Below are positions 1-12,507 of a stretch of 64,000 nt of DNA, piece after piece. The DNA is taken from the NCBI RefSeq assembly GCF_000002985.6, contig NC_003283.11, positions 9,424,001-9,488,000 of the forward strand, written 5' to 3'. Origin of the DNA: Caenorhabditis elegans (Eukaryota; Nematoda; Chromadorea; Rhabditida; Rhabditidae). Below the pieces are notes generated by a model. The model had not been told where the DNA came from. It saw nothing but the letters and a program-made list of their open reading frames with translations, and did no database searches. Within the stretch, counting starts at the first letter, position 1. The number at the start of each line of letters is the position of its first letter. A program made the position numbers and the translations under genes.

Positions 1-2200
1 CACTCGTCAGTCACTCGAGAAGAGAGCACTCTACACTAGAATTTGTATATTTTCGGCAATGAAAACTGAGCCAGAGGACCATCACTCATTTTCAAAGCTT
101 TTCTACACGCTACGTTAACTTTTTGCCTAACTTTTTCGGGGTGGAAGCAAGAAAGTTGTACGAGCATGGATGGGAAATCTTTTTTTCACTTATCTCTTCA
201 TGTTCTTCAAATCTCAGGGGTATACGTATAAATTTAGAAAGGGTTAGAAGAAATTGTTGGAAACGATTTATGAAACTCAATTCACATCATCTGAAGAAAA
301 AGATAATTCAATAAATCATTAGAAAAAGATATGATAGTTAATTTTTTGGAACGGCATTCATTACAGCCGTTTTATACAAATAAAAACAAAAAATATTTGT
401 TAAATGGGTGCAAAAAGGGAAACAACTGTATAGTGGTGAGAAAATGTGGATGATAATGATCTATTGGTAAACAAACAAGTAAATAGAGTATCGATAGAAT
501 AACCCAATGAAATCGACGATTCGAATTTTAAAATCCAAAGTCTAAACACTTGAACGACAGACAGGAAGAAAGGTTCAGGAATGCTCTCACCGCCTGTTTG
601 AACTCAACCTTGCTGCTGCCTCACCGCGCTTTTTGCCCGTACCTCGCCTGTTCCACCGGAAACGCGTGAAGAGAGAAAGCAATGATTGGAGAAGCGCAGA
701 GAAGCAGACGAGCACTCGTCGCTACACGCGCGTCTCCTATAACTGTACACTCTCAGATTTGAATCGATTGTTGTTAAACTATACACAGGCGTAAACGGTC
801 GATTACTTTGTAGGAAGTTTTAATTTCAATACGCCTGATTTTTATGGAGATAGAATACGAGTATAGTGTAATAGTTACGAAAAGAATTGCGAATGGAGAG
901 GACCACAGCCTTCCTCAATTCAGCTCAAATTACTCCAGGAAAATGAGAAGAACGGAGCAGGGAAAAGAGGAATAGAGAAGAGAGATGAAAAAGAAAGTGG
1001 AACGAACATGCCGCCGATTTACTCGCAAAATGACAACGAGACAGAAAGTTGCCGAACGTTAGAAGAAATTTTGATATTGTAAACATTTAAGTGTTCTGTT
1101 GAAGTGAGAATATTTTGAAAAGACAAATATCGAGTCAAAATGGACAGGACATCATATGATTCAGCACGAGTGGATTGAACTTGAGGAGGTCGAAAAAATT
1201 CAACAAAAAAGAGAAATAGAAATAAATGAAGACTTCTCTTTGCCACTCGTCTTTTTTTCTGATTCAATTAAACGACCCTTTCTCAATACGCCTCCATTGT
1301 TTCCTTTCTGGGAAGCAAAATGCCTATACTTAGTTCTGGAAGAAATCGCATTTCGCAATAAAAATGGTCCACTTCACACTATTTTTCTCATTTTTTAATT
1401 TCTCGGCGGGAATTGGATAATCCGAATAATTCAACGATGGAGACATTTTTTTCTAGTATTATGATTGAATTCAATTAAATTATAAAAAGAACATAATCAA
1501 AAGTTAGAAATATTGAATTGATTCTTAAATAGATAAGAGAAGATAAAAGAAAGTGCTTAATTTAGCACTTTATTTTATCTTCTCTTAGCGCTAAAGATTC
1601 GAATATTTCCACTCTTAAAGGCAAATGCAGGATAAGAAAGAAACGCATGATTACTGGACACTTATTTGAACATGGAAAGTACAAAATGAGAAAAAAAAAA
1701 TAAAAGCTTACAGCATAAGTGAGCGACGGCAAAAAATTGAAGACGGAAATGAACAATTTCCTGAATTTTCTGTTTCGGAGCGAGAAATGTTCACGACAAT
1801 TTGCACATTGTACGTAAACACCACATTTGACGCGCAAAATGTATTTGGAGAATTGGTGTCTTGTTAATATAGTGTCTTTGATTGATTGTGATGAAATCTT
1901 TGACAGAAGAAGAAAAAATAACAAATTATAACAAAAAATTTAAGATTTTGAAATTCGCCATCTAAATATAGCTGGCGTTTCTAAAATTTAAATGACAAAT
2001 GGATGCGAGAAAGGAAAAAAAGAAAAACGAGTCGCGGTCAGTGGAGAATATTTACTCATATGATTATACTCATAGAAGCGAAGAACAACTGAAGAAGAAG
2101 AATAACCATTTGGAAGCTCATTGTCATTATACAGATTTATGGAAAGCGGTAAGACTTTTCTTGTACTGATTATATAGATTTATGGGAACAGAAGGAGATA
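1..2200. other. No supported gene; possible regulatory DNA
   Basis: I see no reading frame with coding-like composition and splice sites here. A short frame opens at 59 (MKTEPEDHH, 19 codons) and could be the edge of a gene, but nothing supports it. A GC-richer patch at about 590-750 and purine-rich stretches at 890-1010 could be promoter sequence. The only distinct structure is the hairpin at 1534-1587, listed separately. Confidence 0.4.
1534..1587. repeat. Near-perfect 24-bp inverted repeat (hairpin)
   Basis: Two 24-nt arms at 1534-1557 and 1564-1587 are reverse complements with one mismatch. A 6-nt loop (TAATTT) separates them. The left arm begins TAAGAGAAGATAAAA and the right arm ends TTTTATCTTCTCTTA. 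It may be a tiny foldback repeat or the stem of a small RNA. No target duplication is evident and no function can be assigned. Confidence 0.7.
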
Positions 2201-2208
2201 ACAGGAAC

Positions 2209-2597
2209 TAGGCCTATGGAGTGGGTCGCCCCATTTTTTTTGGGTCGGCCGGGTCGGGGTCGGGGTCGCATCCCTGACCCACTATTGGGTCGGGGACGCG
2301 ACCCCAACCCACTATTTGGGTCGGGGTCATGTCCCATTTTTTTCCAAATTTAACAGAAAATTATCAAAATCTTGAAAAATTATTTTTTTGTCAAAAAACA
2401 CGTGTAAAAGCTGAAAATTATAAAATTATCGTATTTTCATCAATTAAAAAAACATACCCTATTTTCGATACAAACAAGCATAAGAGACAACGTTAAAACA
2501 CGCTTTACAACAAAACAAACATGTTTTTTTTTAAATTTCAGACATTTTCCGAAAATGGGTCACGGGTCGACCCATCTCGACCCATTCAACAGGCCTA
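2209..2597. mobile_element. hAT-like MITE, 389 bp, with 8-bp target duplication
   Basis: The element starts TAGGCCTATGGAGTGGGTCG. The reverse complement of its other end is TAGGCCTGTTGAATGGGTCG, so 17 of 20 terminal bases match. The 8-mer ACAGGAAC stands directly outside both ends (2201-2208 and 2598-2605), a perfect 8-bp duplication. An 8-bp duplication is typical of hAT transposons. There is no room for a transposase, so this is a non-autonomous element. The left third is a G/C run built from GGGTCGGGG-type units and the middle is AT-rich. The terminal bases do not fully fit the usual hAT consensus, so the superfamily is inferred from duplication length. Confidence 0.8.
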
Positions 2598-2851
2598 ACA
2601 GGAACCCAGAGAAATGGTGAGTTTTTCTTTTTAAGAAACACGATGTTTGGAGGATTTTAGAAAGGAAAATTTACAAATAGTTGAATTAAATTAAAACAAT
2701 TATGTAAAAGGCTTGTTTTTTTTGACAAATCAAAACCGCGGAAATTTTAACAATTACTCAAATAAAATTGGGAAAATCATTTATTTTTACATTTCCCTCT
2801 TTCTGCACAGCTTTCTCGGCTTCCTTTAGAGCATCTTGAGCCTCTGGAGCT

Positions 2852-3175
2852 TCAGGAAACTACACAGGTTCTCCCAGACTTTGACCACCTTGCTGTTCGA
2901 TTCCTGCCAACCTCATCCAGCTCGTTCGAAAGTTTTTCAGCAGTTGCTTTGGAGACTGGAACCAGTGGATTCAGCTGAGTAGTCTCGCCCTGGCCGCCGA
3001 GGTTTGCTTCCTGAAATTGGAAAACGAATTTTTAATTTTATTAGTAAAACTTCAGTACTGTGATAAGCTCAGCTCTAGCCAATTTCTCGGCTTCTCCGTC
3101 CTTTTCAGCCATCCTGAGCAACAGTAACTGCATCCCAATTTCCATCCTTTCCAGCCTCACATTGTCAGTAGCCAT
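2852..3175 (-). pseudogene. Decayed two-exon reading frame of unknown family
   Basis: On the minus strand an ATG at 3175 opens a 39-codon exon (3175-3059) ending in a GTACTG donor. A TTTCAG acceptor begins a second exon at 3010, which runs to TGA at 2852-2854. The first exon reads MATDNVRLERMEIGMQ and then a Leu/Glu/Ala-rich helix. The second begins EANLGGQGETTQLNPLVP. After codon 30 or so of exon 2 a different frame looks more coding-like (EQQGGQSLGEP, one stop, then EAPEAQDALKEAEKAVQ, continuing to about 2785). That suggests a frameshift plus a nonsense change in an older gene. The family is not recognised. A short intact 91-residue protein remains possible. Confidence 0.4.
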
Positions 3176-3577
3176 AGACGAATTGACAGGAGGCGAAGAG
3201 TCTGAAATTGAACTTTTAAGACCACGGGATATGATTTTTTCTGCGGAACAAATACAAGAGGCAAACTTACAGATAAAAACAGTTTGCCGGGTCGTTGAGT
3301 CCTGATGTGGGCGAAGTGGAGGTGATGAGAAGGGGTGAAGGAGGCGGGAAAAAGGCGATGAGTCTGAAATTAAAAGTTTGATTAGAGCTATACGAGTAAA
3401 TCATTTTAAATATTTTTTAAATAATTTTAACATTTTAAATATTAAAAAAAAATTAAATTGACTTTTTTTTAAATATGAAAACGTGGGAAATTTTATATTG
3501 GATACAAAATTACACGTTGACATTACACATTGATGAACGTTCAAAAACACGTGTAACTAATTCCACGTTTTTTTAAA

Positions 3578-6500
3578 ATGAAACGTCAAATTATCGACCG
3601 AAAAAAATTATTTCCTATTTTTTTTCCAAAAAAATCATTGCGAAAATCGAGCGATTCAAAATCTGTTATCCAGCGACAACAAGATGTCAATGAAATGATG
3701 CCTCTGCTCATTACATGGATCCGTGATGGTATGGGGCTGGTCGGTGGGCACCATTATCTTGATGGAACTGATCATTTGATCCAATGCTTCAAGAAAATAT
3801 TCGCATCAACTTCCACCACCGGATTTGAACTACCAAAGATCATCCGTGTGAATACCATTTCGAAAGATCCGGAATCTGCAATGCAATCTATCGGTTCCAT
3901 ATGGGCAACGAGTGATAATCTGCCGAAATGTCTTCTCGTGCATGTAGATCGAATGGATGACGTCACCCTGAGAAAGACCCACGCTCGATTTACGTTCCCT
4001 AGAGTCCTCGTAATGGGTAACCACTTCACACCCCTTCAGGAGGGCCCCAAATTCCGGATGAGTGCTTGCATCGTACACAAAGGAGAAAATGATCAAGGCC
4101 ATTACTTCACTTATAGAAGCAGTAAGTGAACATTCCTGGATTTTTTAAAGATTCTTAAATTACAGATTCACCTACTGGAGACGTTTGGGAGTGCCTGAAC
4201 GATGAGATGGTGTCGAATGTCGACTGGGAGCACGTTCTACGCCATTCGTTTGGGACTGGACTCCCGGAGGATTCGTCTGCTGCGATGATAGTGTACACGC
4301 AAGTTCGTACAGGAACCGGGATAGAAACCGTCGAAATGGTTTCGGATATCCACAAGGCCGGTGACACTGTAAGTATAATCATCATTGTAAGATCACTTCT
4401 ATGAAGAAAAAAAACCTAAAACACACAGTAGCAAACGCATAATAATTAGCTTTTTCGCATGTAACTGCTCAAAGCTTCTGGCACCTATTGGGATGTTGTT
4501 GGTAAATTCTGAAAAAACTTGGAATTTGCAACAAAGTTTCTGAAAGAATTTTCGAAAAAAGTTGATTTGAAGTGATTTGGGAATTTTCAAAGTTTCATAA
4601 ATTTACCTATTTTGCCTATAAATGGTCGTTTTCATTTAATAATAAAATACGCACAAAGGTACTGTAGGTTTTCTGTAACTGCTCAAAGCTTCTGGCACCT
4701 ATTGGGATGTTGTTGGTAAATTCTGAAAAAGCTTGGAATTTGCAACAAAGTTTCTGAAAGAAATTTCAAAAAAAGTTGGTTTGAAGTGAATTTCGAATTT
4801 TCAAAGTTTCATAAATTTACCTATTTTGCCTATAAATGGTCGTTTTCATTTAATAATAAAATACGCACAAAGGTACTGTAGGTTTTCTGTAACTGCTCAA
4901 AGCTTCTGGCACCTATTGGGATGTTGTTGGTAAATTCTGAAAAAGCTTGGAATTTGCAACAAAGTTTCTGAAAGAAATTTCAAAAAAAGTTGGTTTGAAG
5001 TGAATTTCGAATTTTCAAAGTTTCATAAATTTACCTATTTTGCCTATAAATGGTCGTTTTCATTTAATAATAAAATACGCACAAAGGTCCTGTAGGTTTT
5101 CTGTAACTGCTCAAAGCTTCTGGCACCTATTGGGATGTTGTTGGTAAATTCTGAAAAAGCTTGGAATTTGCAACAAAGTTTCTGAAAGAAATTTCAAAAA
5201 AAGTTGGTTTGAAGTGATTTGGGAATTTTCAAAGTTTCATAAATTTACCTATTTTGCCTATAAATGGTCGTTTTCATTTAATAATAAAATACGCACAAAG
5301 GTCCTGTAGGTTTTCTGTAACTGCTCAAAGCTTCTGGCACCTATTGGGATGTTGTTGGTAAATTCTGAAAAAGCTTGGAATTTGCAACAAAGTTTCTGAA
5401 AGAATTTTCGAAAAAAGTTGATTTGAAGTGATTTGGGAATTTTCAAAGTTTCATACATTTACCTATTTTGCCTATAAATGGTCGTTTTCATTTAATAATA
5501 AAATACGCACAAAGGTACTGTAGGTTTTCTGTAACTGCTCAAAGCTTCTGGCACCTATTGGGATGTTGTTGGTAAATTCTGAAAAAGCTTGGAATTTGCA
5601 ACAAAGTTTCTGAAAGAAATTTCAAAAAAAGTTGGTTTGAAGTGAATTTCGAATTTTCAAAGTTTCATAAATTTACCTATTTTGCCTATAAATGGTCGTT
5701 TTCATTTAATAATAAAATACGAACAAAGGTACTGTAGGTTTTCTGTAACTGCTCAAAGCTTCTGGCACCTATTGGGATGTTGTTGGTAAATTCTGAAAAA
5801 GCTTGGAATTTGCAACAAAGTTTCTGAAAAAAATTTCAAAAAAAGTTGATTTGAAGTGATTTGGGAATTTTCAAAGTTTCATAAATTTACCTATTTTGCC
5901 TATAAATGGTCGTTTTCATTTAATAATAAAATACGCACAAAGGTACTGTAGGTTTTCTGTAACTGCTCAAAGCTTCTGGCACCTATTGGGATGTTGTTGG
6001 TAAATTCTGAAAAAGCTTGGAATTTGCAACAAAGTTTCTGAAAGAAATTTCAAAAAAAGTTGGTTTGAAGTGAATTTCGAATTTTCAAAGTTTCATAAAT
6101 TTACCTATTTTGCCTATAAATGGTCGTTTTCATTTAATAATAAAATACGCACAAAGGTACTGTAGGTTTTCTGTAACTGCTCAAAGCTTCTGGCACCTAT
6201 TGGGATGTTGTTGGTAAATTCTGAAAAAGCTTGGAATTTGCAACAAAGTTTCTGAAAGAAATTTCAAAAAAAGTTGGTTTGAAGTGAATTTCGAATTTTC
6301 AAAGTTTCATAAATTTACCTATTTTGCCTATAAATGGTCGTTTTCATTTAATAATAAAATACGCACAAAGGTCCTGTAGGTTTTCTGTAACTGCTCAAAG
6401 CTTCTGGCACCTATTGGGATGTTGTTGGTAAATTCTGAAAAAACTTGGAATTTGCAACAAAGTTTCTGAAAGAATTTTCGAAAAAAGTTGATTTGAAGTG

Positions 6501-9500
6501 ATTTGGGAATTTTCAAAGTTTCATAAATTTACCTATTTTGCCTATAAATGGTCGTTTTCATTTAATAATAAAATACGCACAAAGGTACTGTAGGTTTTCT
6601 GTAACTGCTCAAAGCTTCTGGCACCTATTGGGATGTTGTTGGTAAATTCTGAAAAAGCTTGGAATTTGCAACAAAGTTTCTGAAAGAAATTTCAAAAAAA
6701 GTTGCTTTGAAGTGATTTGGGAATTTTCAAATTTTCATAAATTTACCTATTTTGCCTATAAATGGTCGTTTTCATTTAATAATAAAATACGAACAAAGGT
6801 ACTGTAGGTTTTCTGTAACTGCTCAAAGCTTCTGGCACCTATTGGGATGTTGTTGGTAAATTCTGAAAAAGCTTGGAATTTGCAACAAAGTTTCTGAAAA
6901 AAATTTCAAAAAAAGTTGATTTGAAGTGATTTGGGAATTTTCAAAGTTTCATAAATTTACCTATTTTGCCTATAAATGGTCGTTTTCATTTAATAATAAA
7001 ATACGAACAAAGGTACTGTAGGTTTTCGGTAACTGCTCAAAGCTTCTGGCACCTATTGAGATGTTGTTGGTAAATTCTGAAAAAGCTTGGAATTTGCAAC
7101 AAAGTTTCTGAAAGAATTTTCGAAAAAAGTTGCTTTGAAGTGATTTGGGAATTTTCAAATTTTCATAAATTTACCTATTTTGCCTATAAATGGTCGTTTT
7201 CATTTAATAATAAAATACGAACAAAGGTACTGTAGGTTTTCGGTAACTGCTCAAAGCTTCTGGCACCTATTGAGATGTTGTTGGTAAATTCTGAAAAAGC
7301 TTGGAATTTGCAACAAAGTTTCTGAAAAAAATTTCACAAAAAGTTGATTTGAAGTGATTTGGGAATGTTCAAAGTTTCATAAATTTACCTATTTTGCCTA
7401 TAAATGGTCGTTTTCATTTAATAATAAAATACGAACAAAGGTACTGTAGGTTTTCTGTAACTGCTCAAAGCTTCTGGCACCTATTGGGATGTTGTTGGTA
7501 AATTCTGAAAAAGCTTGGAATTTGCAACAAAGTTTCTGAAAGAAATTTCAAAAAAAGTTGGTTTGAAGTGAATTTCGAACTTTCAAAGTTTCATAAATTT
7601 ACCTATTTTGCCTATAAATGGTCGTTTTCATTTAATAATAAAATACGCACAAAGGTACTGTAGGTTTTCTGTAACTGCTCAAAGCTTCTGGCACCTATTG
7701 GGATGTTGTTGGTAAATTCTGAAAAAGCTTGGAATTTGCAACAAAGTTTCTGAAAGAAATTTCAAAAAAAGTTGGTTTGAAGTGAATTTCGAATTTTCAA
7801 AGTTTCATAAATTTACCTATTTTGCCTATAAATGGTCGTTTTCATTTAATAATAAAATACGAACAAAGGTACTGTAGGTTTTCTGTAACTGCTCAAAGCT
7901 TCTGGCACCTATTGGGATGTTGTTGGTAAATTCTGAAAAAGCTTGGAATTTGCAACAAAGTTTCTGAAAAAAATTTCAAAAAAAGTTGATTTGAAGTGAT
8001 TTGGGAATTTTCAAAGTTTCATAAATTTACCTATTTTGCCTATAAATGGTCGTTTTCATTTAATAATAAAATACGCACAAAGGTACTGTAGGTTTTCGGT
8101 AACTGCTCAAAGCTTCTGGCACCTATTGGGATGTTGTTGGTAAATACTGAAGAAGCTTGGAATTTGCAACAAAGTTTCTGAAAGAATTTTCGAAAAAAGT
8201 TGCTTTGAAGTGATTTGGGAATTTTCAAAGTTTCATAAATTTACCTATTTTGCCTATAAATGGTCGTTTTCATTTAATAATAAAATACGAACAAAGGTAC
8301 TGTAGGTTTTCGGTAACTGCTCAAAGCTTCTGGCACCTATTGGGATGTTGTTGGTAAATTCTGAAAAAGCTTGGAATTTGCAACAAAGTTTCTGAAAGAA
8401 ATTTCAAAAAAAGTTGGTTTGAAGTGAATTTCGAATTTTCAAAGTTTCATAAATTTACCTATTTTGCCTATAAATGGTCGTTTTCATTTAATAATAAAAT
8501 ACGAACAAAGGTACTGTAGGTTTTCTGTAACTGCTCAAAGCTTCTGGCACCTATTGGGATGTTGTTGGTAAATTCTGAAAAAAGCTTGGAATTTGCAACA
8601 AAGTTTCTGAAAAAAATTTCAAAAAAAGTTGATTTGAAGTGATTTGGGAATTTTCAAAGTTTCATAAATTTGCCTATTTTGCCTATAAATGGTCGTTTTC
8701 ATTTAATAATAAAATACGCACAAAGGTACTGTAGGTTTTCTGTAACTGCTCAAAGCTTCTGGCACCTATTGGGATGTTGTTGGTAAATTCTGAAAAAGCT
8801 TGGAATTTGCAACAAAGTTTCTGAAAAAAATTTCAAAAAAAGTTGATTTGAAGTGATTTGGGAATTTTCAAAGTTTCATAAATTTACCTATTTTGCCTAT
8901 AAATGGTCGTTTTCATTTAATAATAAAATACGCACAAAGGTACTGTAGGTTTTCTGTAACTGCTCAAAGCTTCTGGCACCTATTGGGATGTTGTTGGTAA
9001 ATTCTGAAAAAACTTGGAATTTGCAACAAAGTTTCTGAAAGAATTTTCGAAAAAAGTTGATTTGAAGTGATTTGGGAATTTTCAAAGTTTCATAAATTTA
9101 CCTATTTTGCCTATAAATGGTCGTTTTCATTTAATAATAAAATACGCACAAAGGTACTGTAGGTTTTCTGTAACTGCTCAAAGCTTCTGGCACCTATTGG
9201 GATGTTGTTGGTAAATTCTGAAAAAGCTTGGAATTTGCAACAAAGTTTCTGAAAGAATTTTCGAAAAAAGTTGATTTGAAGTGATTTGGGAATTTTCAAA
9301 GTTTCATAAATTTACCTATTTTGCCTATAAATGGTCGTTTTCATTTAATAATAAAATACGAACAAAGGTACTGTAGGTTTTCGGTAACTGCTCAAAGCTT
9401 CTGGCACCTATTGAGATGTTGTTGGTAAATTCTGAAAAAGCTTGGAATTTGCAACAAAGTTTCTGAAAGAATTTTCGAAAAAAGTTGATTTGAAGTGATT

Positions 9501-11624
9501 TGGGAATTTTCAAAGTTTCATAAATTTGCCTATTTTGCCTATAAATGGTCGTTTTCATTTAATAATAAAATACGCACAAAGGTACTGTAGGTTTTCTGTA
9601 ACTGCTCAAAGCTTCTGGCACCTATTGGGATGTTGTTGGTAAATTCTGAAAAAGCTTGGAATTTGCAACAAAGTTTCTGAAAGAAATTTCAAAAAAAGTT
9701 GATTTGAAGTGATTTGGGAATTTTCAAAGTTTCATAAATTTACCTATTTTGCCTATAAATGGTCGTTTTCATTTAATAATAAAATACGCACAAAGGTACT
9801 GTAGGTTTTCTGTAACTGCTCAAAGCTTCTGGCACCTATTGGGATGTTGTTGGTAAATTCTGAAAAAACTTGGAATTTGCAACAAAGTTTCTGAAAGAAT
9901 TTTCGAAAAAAGTTGATTTGAAGTGATTTGGGAATTTTCAAAGTTTCATAAATTTACCTATTTTGCCTATAAATGGTCGTTTTCATTTAATAATAAAATA
10001 CGCACAAAGGTACTGTAGGTTTTCTGTAACTGCTCAAAGCTTCTGGCACCTATTGGGATGTTGTTGGTAAATTCTGAAAAAACTTGGAATTTGCAACAAA
10101 GTTTCTGAAAGAATTTTCGAAAAAAGTTGATTTGAAGTGATTTGGGAATTTTCAAAGTTTCATAAATTTACCTATTTTGCCTATAAATGGTCGTTTTCAT
10201 TTAATAATAAAATACGCACAAAGGTACTGTAGGTTTTCTGTAACTGCTCAAAGCTTCTGGCACCTATTGGGATGTTGTTGGTAAATTCTGAAAAAACTTG
10301 GAATTTGCAACAAAGTTTCTGAAAGGATTTTCGAAAAAAGTTGATTTGAAGTGATTTGGGAATTTTCAAAGTTTCATAAATTTACCTATTTTGCCTATAA
10401 ATGGTCGTTTTCATTTAATAATAAAATACGCACAAAGGTACTGTAGGTTTTCTGTAACTGCTCAAAGCTTCTGGCTTCTACTGGGATGTTGTTAGTAAAT
10501 TCTGAAAGAGCTTGGGGTTTGCAACAAAGTTTCTGAAAGAAATTTCAAAAAAATTTGGTTTGAAGTGATTTGGGAATTTTCAAAGTTTCATAAATTTACC
10601 TATTTTGCCTATAAATGGTCGTTTTCATTTAATAATAAAATACGCACAAAGGTACTGTAGGTTTTCTGTAACTGCTCAAAGCTTCTGGCTTCTACTGGGA
10701 TGTTGTTAGTAAATTCTGAAAGAGCTTGGGGTTTGCAACAAAGTTTCTGAAAGAATTTTCGAAAAAAGTTGATTTGAAGTGATTTGGGAATTTTCAAAGT
10801 TTCATAAATTTACCTATTTTGCCTATAAATGGTCGTTTTCATTTAATAATAAAATACGCACAAAGGTACTGTAGGTTTTCTGTAACTGCTCAAAGCTTCT
10901 GGCTTCTACTGGGATGTTGTTAGTAAATTCTGAAAGAGCTTGGGGTTTGCAACAAAGTTTCTGAAAGAATTTTCGAAAAAATTTGATTTGAAGTGATTTG
11001 GGAATTTTCAAAGTTTCATAAATTTACCTATTTTGCCTATAAATGGTCGTTTTCATTTAATAATAAAATACGCAAAAAGGTACTGTAGGTTTTCTGTAAC
11101 TGCTCAAAGCTTCTGGCACCTATTGGGATGTTGTTGGTAAATTCTGAAAAAGCTTGGAATTTGCAACAAAGTTTCTGAGAGAAATTTCAAAAAAAGTTGG
11201 TTTGAAGTGAATTTCGAATTTTCAAAGTTTCATAAATTTACCTATTTTGCCTATAAATGGTCGTTTTCATTTAATAATAAAATACGCACAAAGGTACTGT
11301 AGGTTTTCTGTAACTGCTCAAAGCTTCTGGCTTCTACTGGGATGTTGTTAGTAAATTCTGAAAGAGCTTGGGGTTTGCAACAAAGTTTCTGAAAGAAATT
11401 TCAAAAAAATTTGGTTTGAAGTGATTTGGGAATTTTCAAAGTTTCATAAATTTACCTATTTTGCCTATAAATGGTCGTTTTCATTTAATAATTCAACGGA
11501 GACAGTTATCTTGAATCCGATTTCTAAAATTCCATACTCAGATATTGTCACCAACTTGTTAATTCAAAATATATCGGAACGACTCAAAGAAATCCGATTG
11601 ACTCTCGTGAACATCGTATCATAA
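3578..11624 (+). CDS. Ubiquitin-specific protease-like gene, C-terminal half, interrupted by satellite
   Basis: Exon 1 is 3578-4121 and exon 2 is 4166-4368, joined in phase. They encode the C-terminal half of a USP (peptidase C19) domain. Visible are the strand LPKCLLVHVDRMDD, the stretch FPRVLV, the His box HKGENDQGHYFTYRS, then WECLNDEMVSNVDW and SSAAMIVYTQV. The last three correspond to the catalytic His region, the W..LND/Asp region and the family's usual closing strand. No Cys box is seen upstream, so the encoded protein cannot be a complete deubiquitinase. After a good GTAAGT donor at 4369 the sequence enters the 7-kb satellite. A possible last exon at about 11502-11624 (TVILNPISKIPYSDIV to a TAA stop) would join in phase, but its acceptor is poor. 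It may be a truncated pseudogene. The start codon is uncertain. Confidence 0.5.
4461..11491. repeat. Satellite array, about 33 tandem copies of a 214-bp unit
   Basis: Landmarks such as GTAACTGCTCAAAGCTTCTG recur every 214 bp from 4461 to the end at about 11491, giving roughly 32.9 units with hardly any indels. At least three monomer classes occur. One has GAATTTTCGAAAAAAGTTG. One has GAAATTTCAAAAAAAGTTGG with GAATTTCGAA. One has CTTCTACTGGGATGTTGTTAG with AGCTTGGGGTTTGC. Smaller variants include GCACAAAGG versus GAACAAAGG. The same class often sits in neighbouring units, as expected from unequal crossover or gene conversion. Each unit contains CCTATAAATGG. The left edge abuts the protease-like gene within about 90 bp of its donor, and the right edge runs into a possible terminal exon. 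Confidence 0.95.
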
Positions 11625-12502
11625 ACCACATGTGTCGTTGTCGCATTGGCAGCTCATAATATGCTCCATATTGAAACATGATACTTGTGGCCGCTACGTC
11701 GTGGTCCATCGTCGTTTTGCATCAAAACATCGATAGTGTAACTCGTCTCTGTGTCCGCGCCCTTTCCGTCATCCGGACGTGCTCTTTTCCAATTCATTTC
11801 CCCTTTTTCTGAATGAGCACCAAAGGAAAGAAGAAGAAAAACCTATTGGCAAAGAGGCAGAGTCTAATTGAATCACCTGAGGCTTTTGCTGCTTTCTTTT
11901 GTCATTTCAAAGCTTCTCGAAATGAGGAGGAGAACATGTGAAACGAACACTTCATTATCATCCCATATCGATTCAGCTTCTGCCACGAATTGAAACGGTG
12001 GTTTGGGAATTTCCATATTTTCCCATAGTCATATCGTCTTTTCCCTTTCTTTCAGTCGTGTTGCTTGTTTCAATCGTCTCTGATTTGAAAGTGTCACTTC
12101 AAGATTTAGGGGCTTCTTTTTGAAAAAAAAAATGTTAAAACACTTCACACAGCTTTTTCATTTTTCATTTCAGACCCAAGTTTATGTGTTTTAAATTCAA
12201 CCGTTTATTTATGTTCCATTAGAATTTTGCAGCTCGTACAAGTAAAAGTTCCAAAGAATTATATTTTCATAAACTTTGACTACTAAGTTAAGAACAGTCT
12301 TAAGTTTTTCGGAAGCGTCATTTTCATAGTAGCAAAAAAGTATATTCTCTGTCTATCTTCTCTGCAACTCATCTCATTGTGCAATAATGGCTTCTAACTG
12401 GTACCACTTGGTCTTCCGAACCCTTTCATCAATAATTCATTCCTCTCTCTTCTCATATGTAGTTCTTCTTCCTCATCAGTTTTACAAAATTCATTTTATC
12501 AG
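11625..12502. other. Intergenic region, probable promoter of the WD40 gene
   Basis: This lies between the satellite-flanked possible last exon and the first WD40-gene exon. No supported coding sequence is seen. The stretch is CT-rich in places (11780-12060 and 12340-12480). It ends in TTTTATCAG at 12494-12502, five bases upstream of the ATG at 12508, which is the usual arrangement of a worm SL1 trans-splice acceptor. Confidence 0.4.
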
Positions 12503-12507
12503 ACGAG

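Noticed and set aside
4399..11011. Repeated 62-codon minus-strand frames starting MKIPKSLQ, one per satellite unit
   Set aside because: They recur at 214-bp spacing because the DNA repeats. Many units break the frame, the starts are not supported by splicing and the composition follows the repeat.
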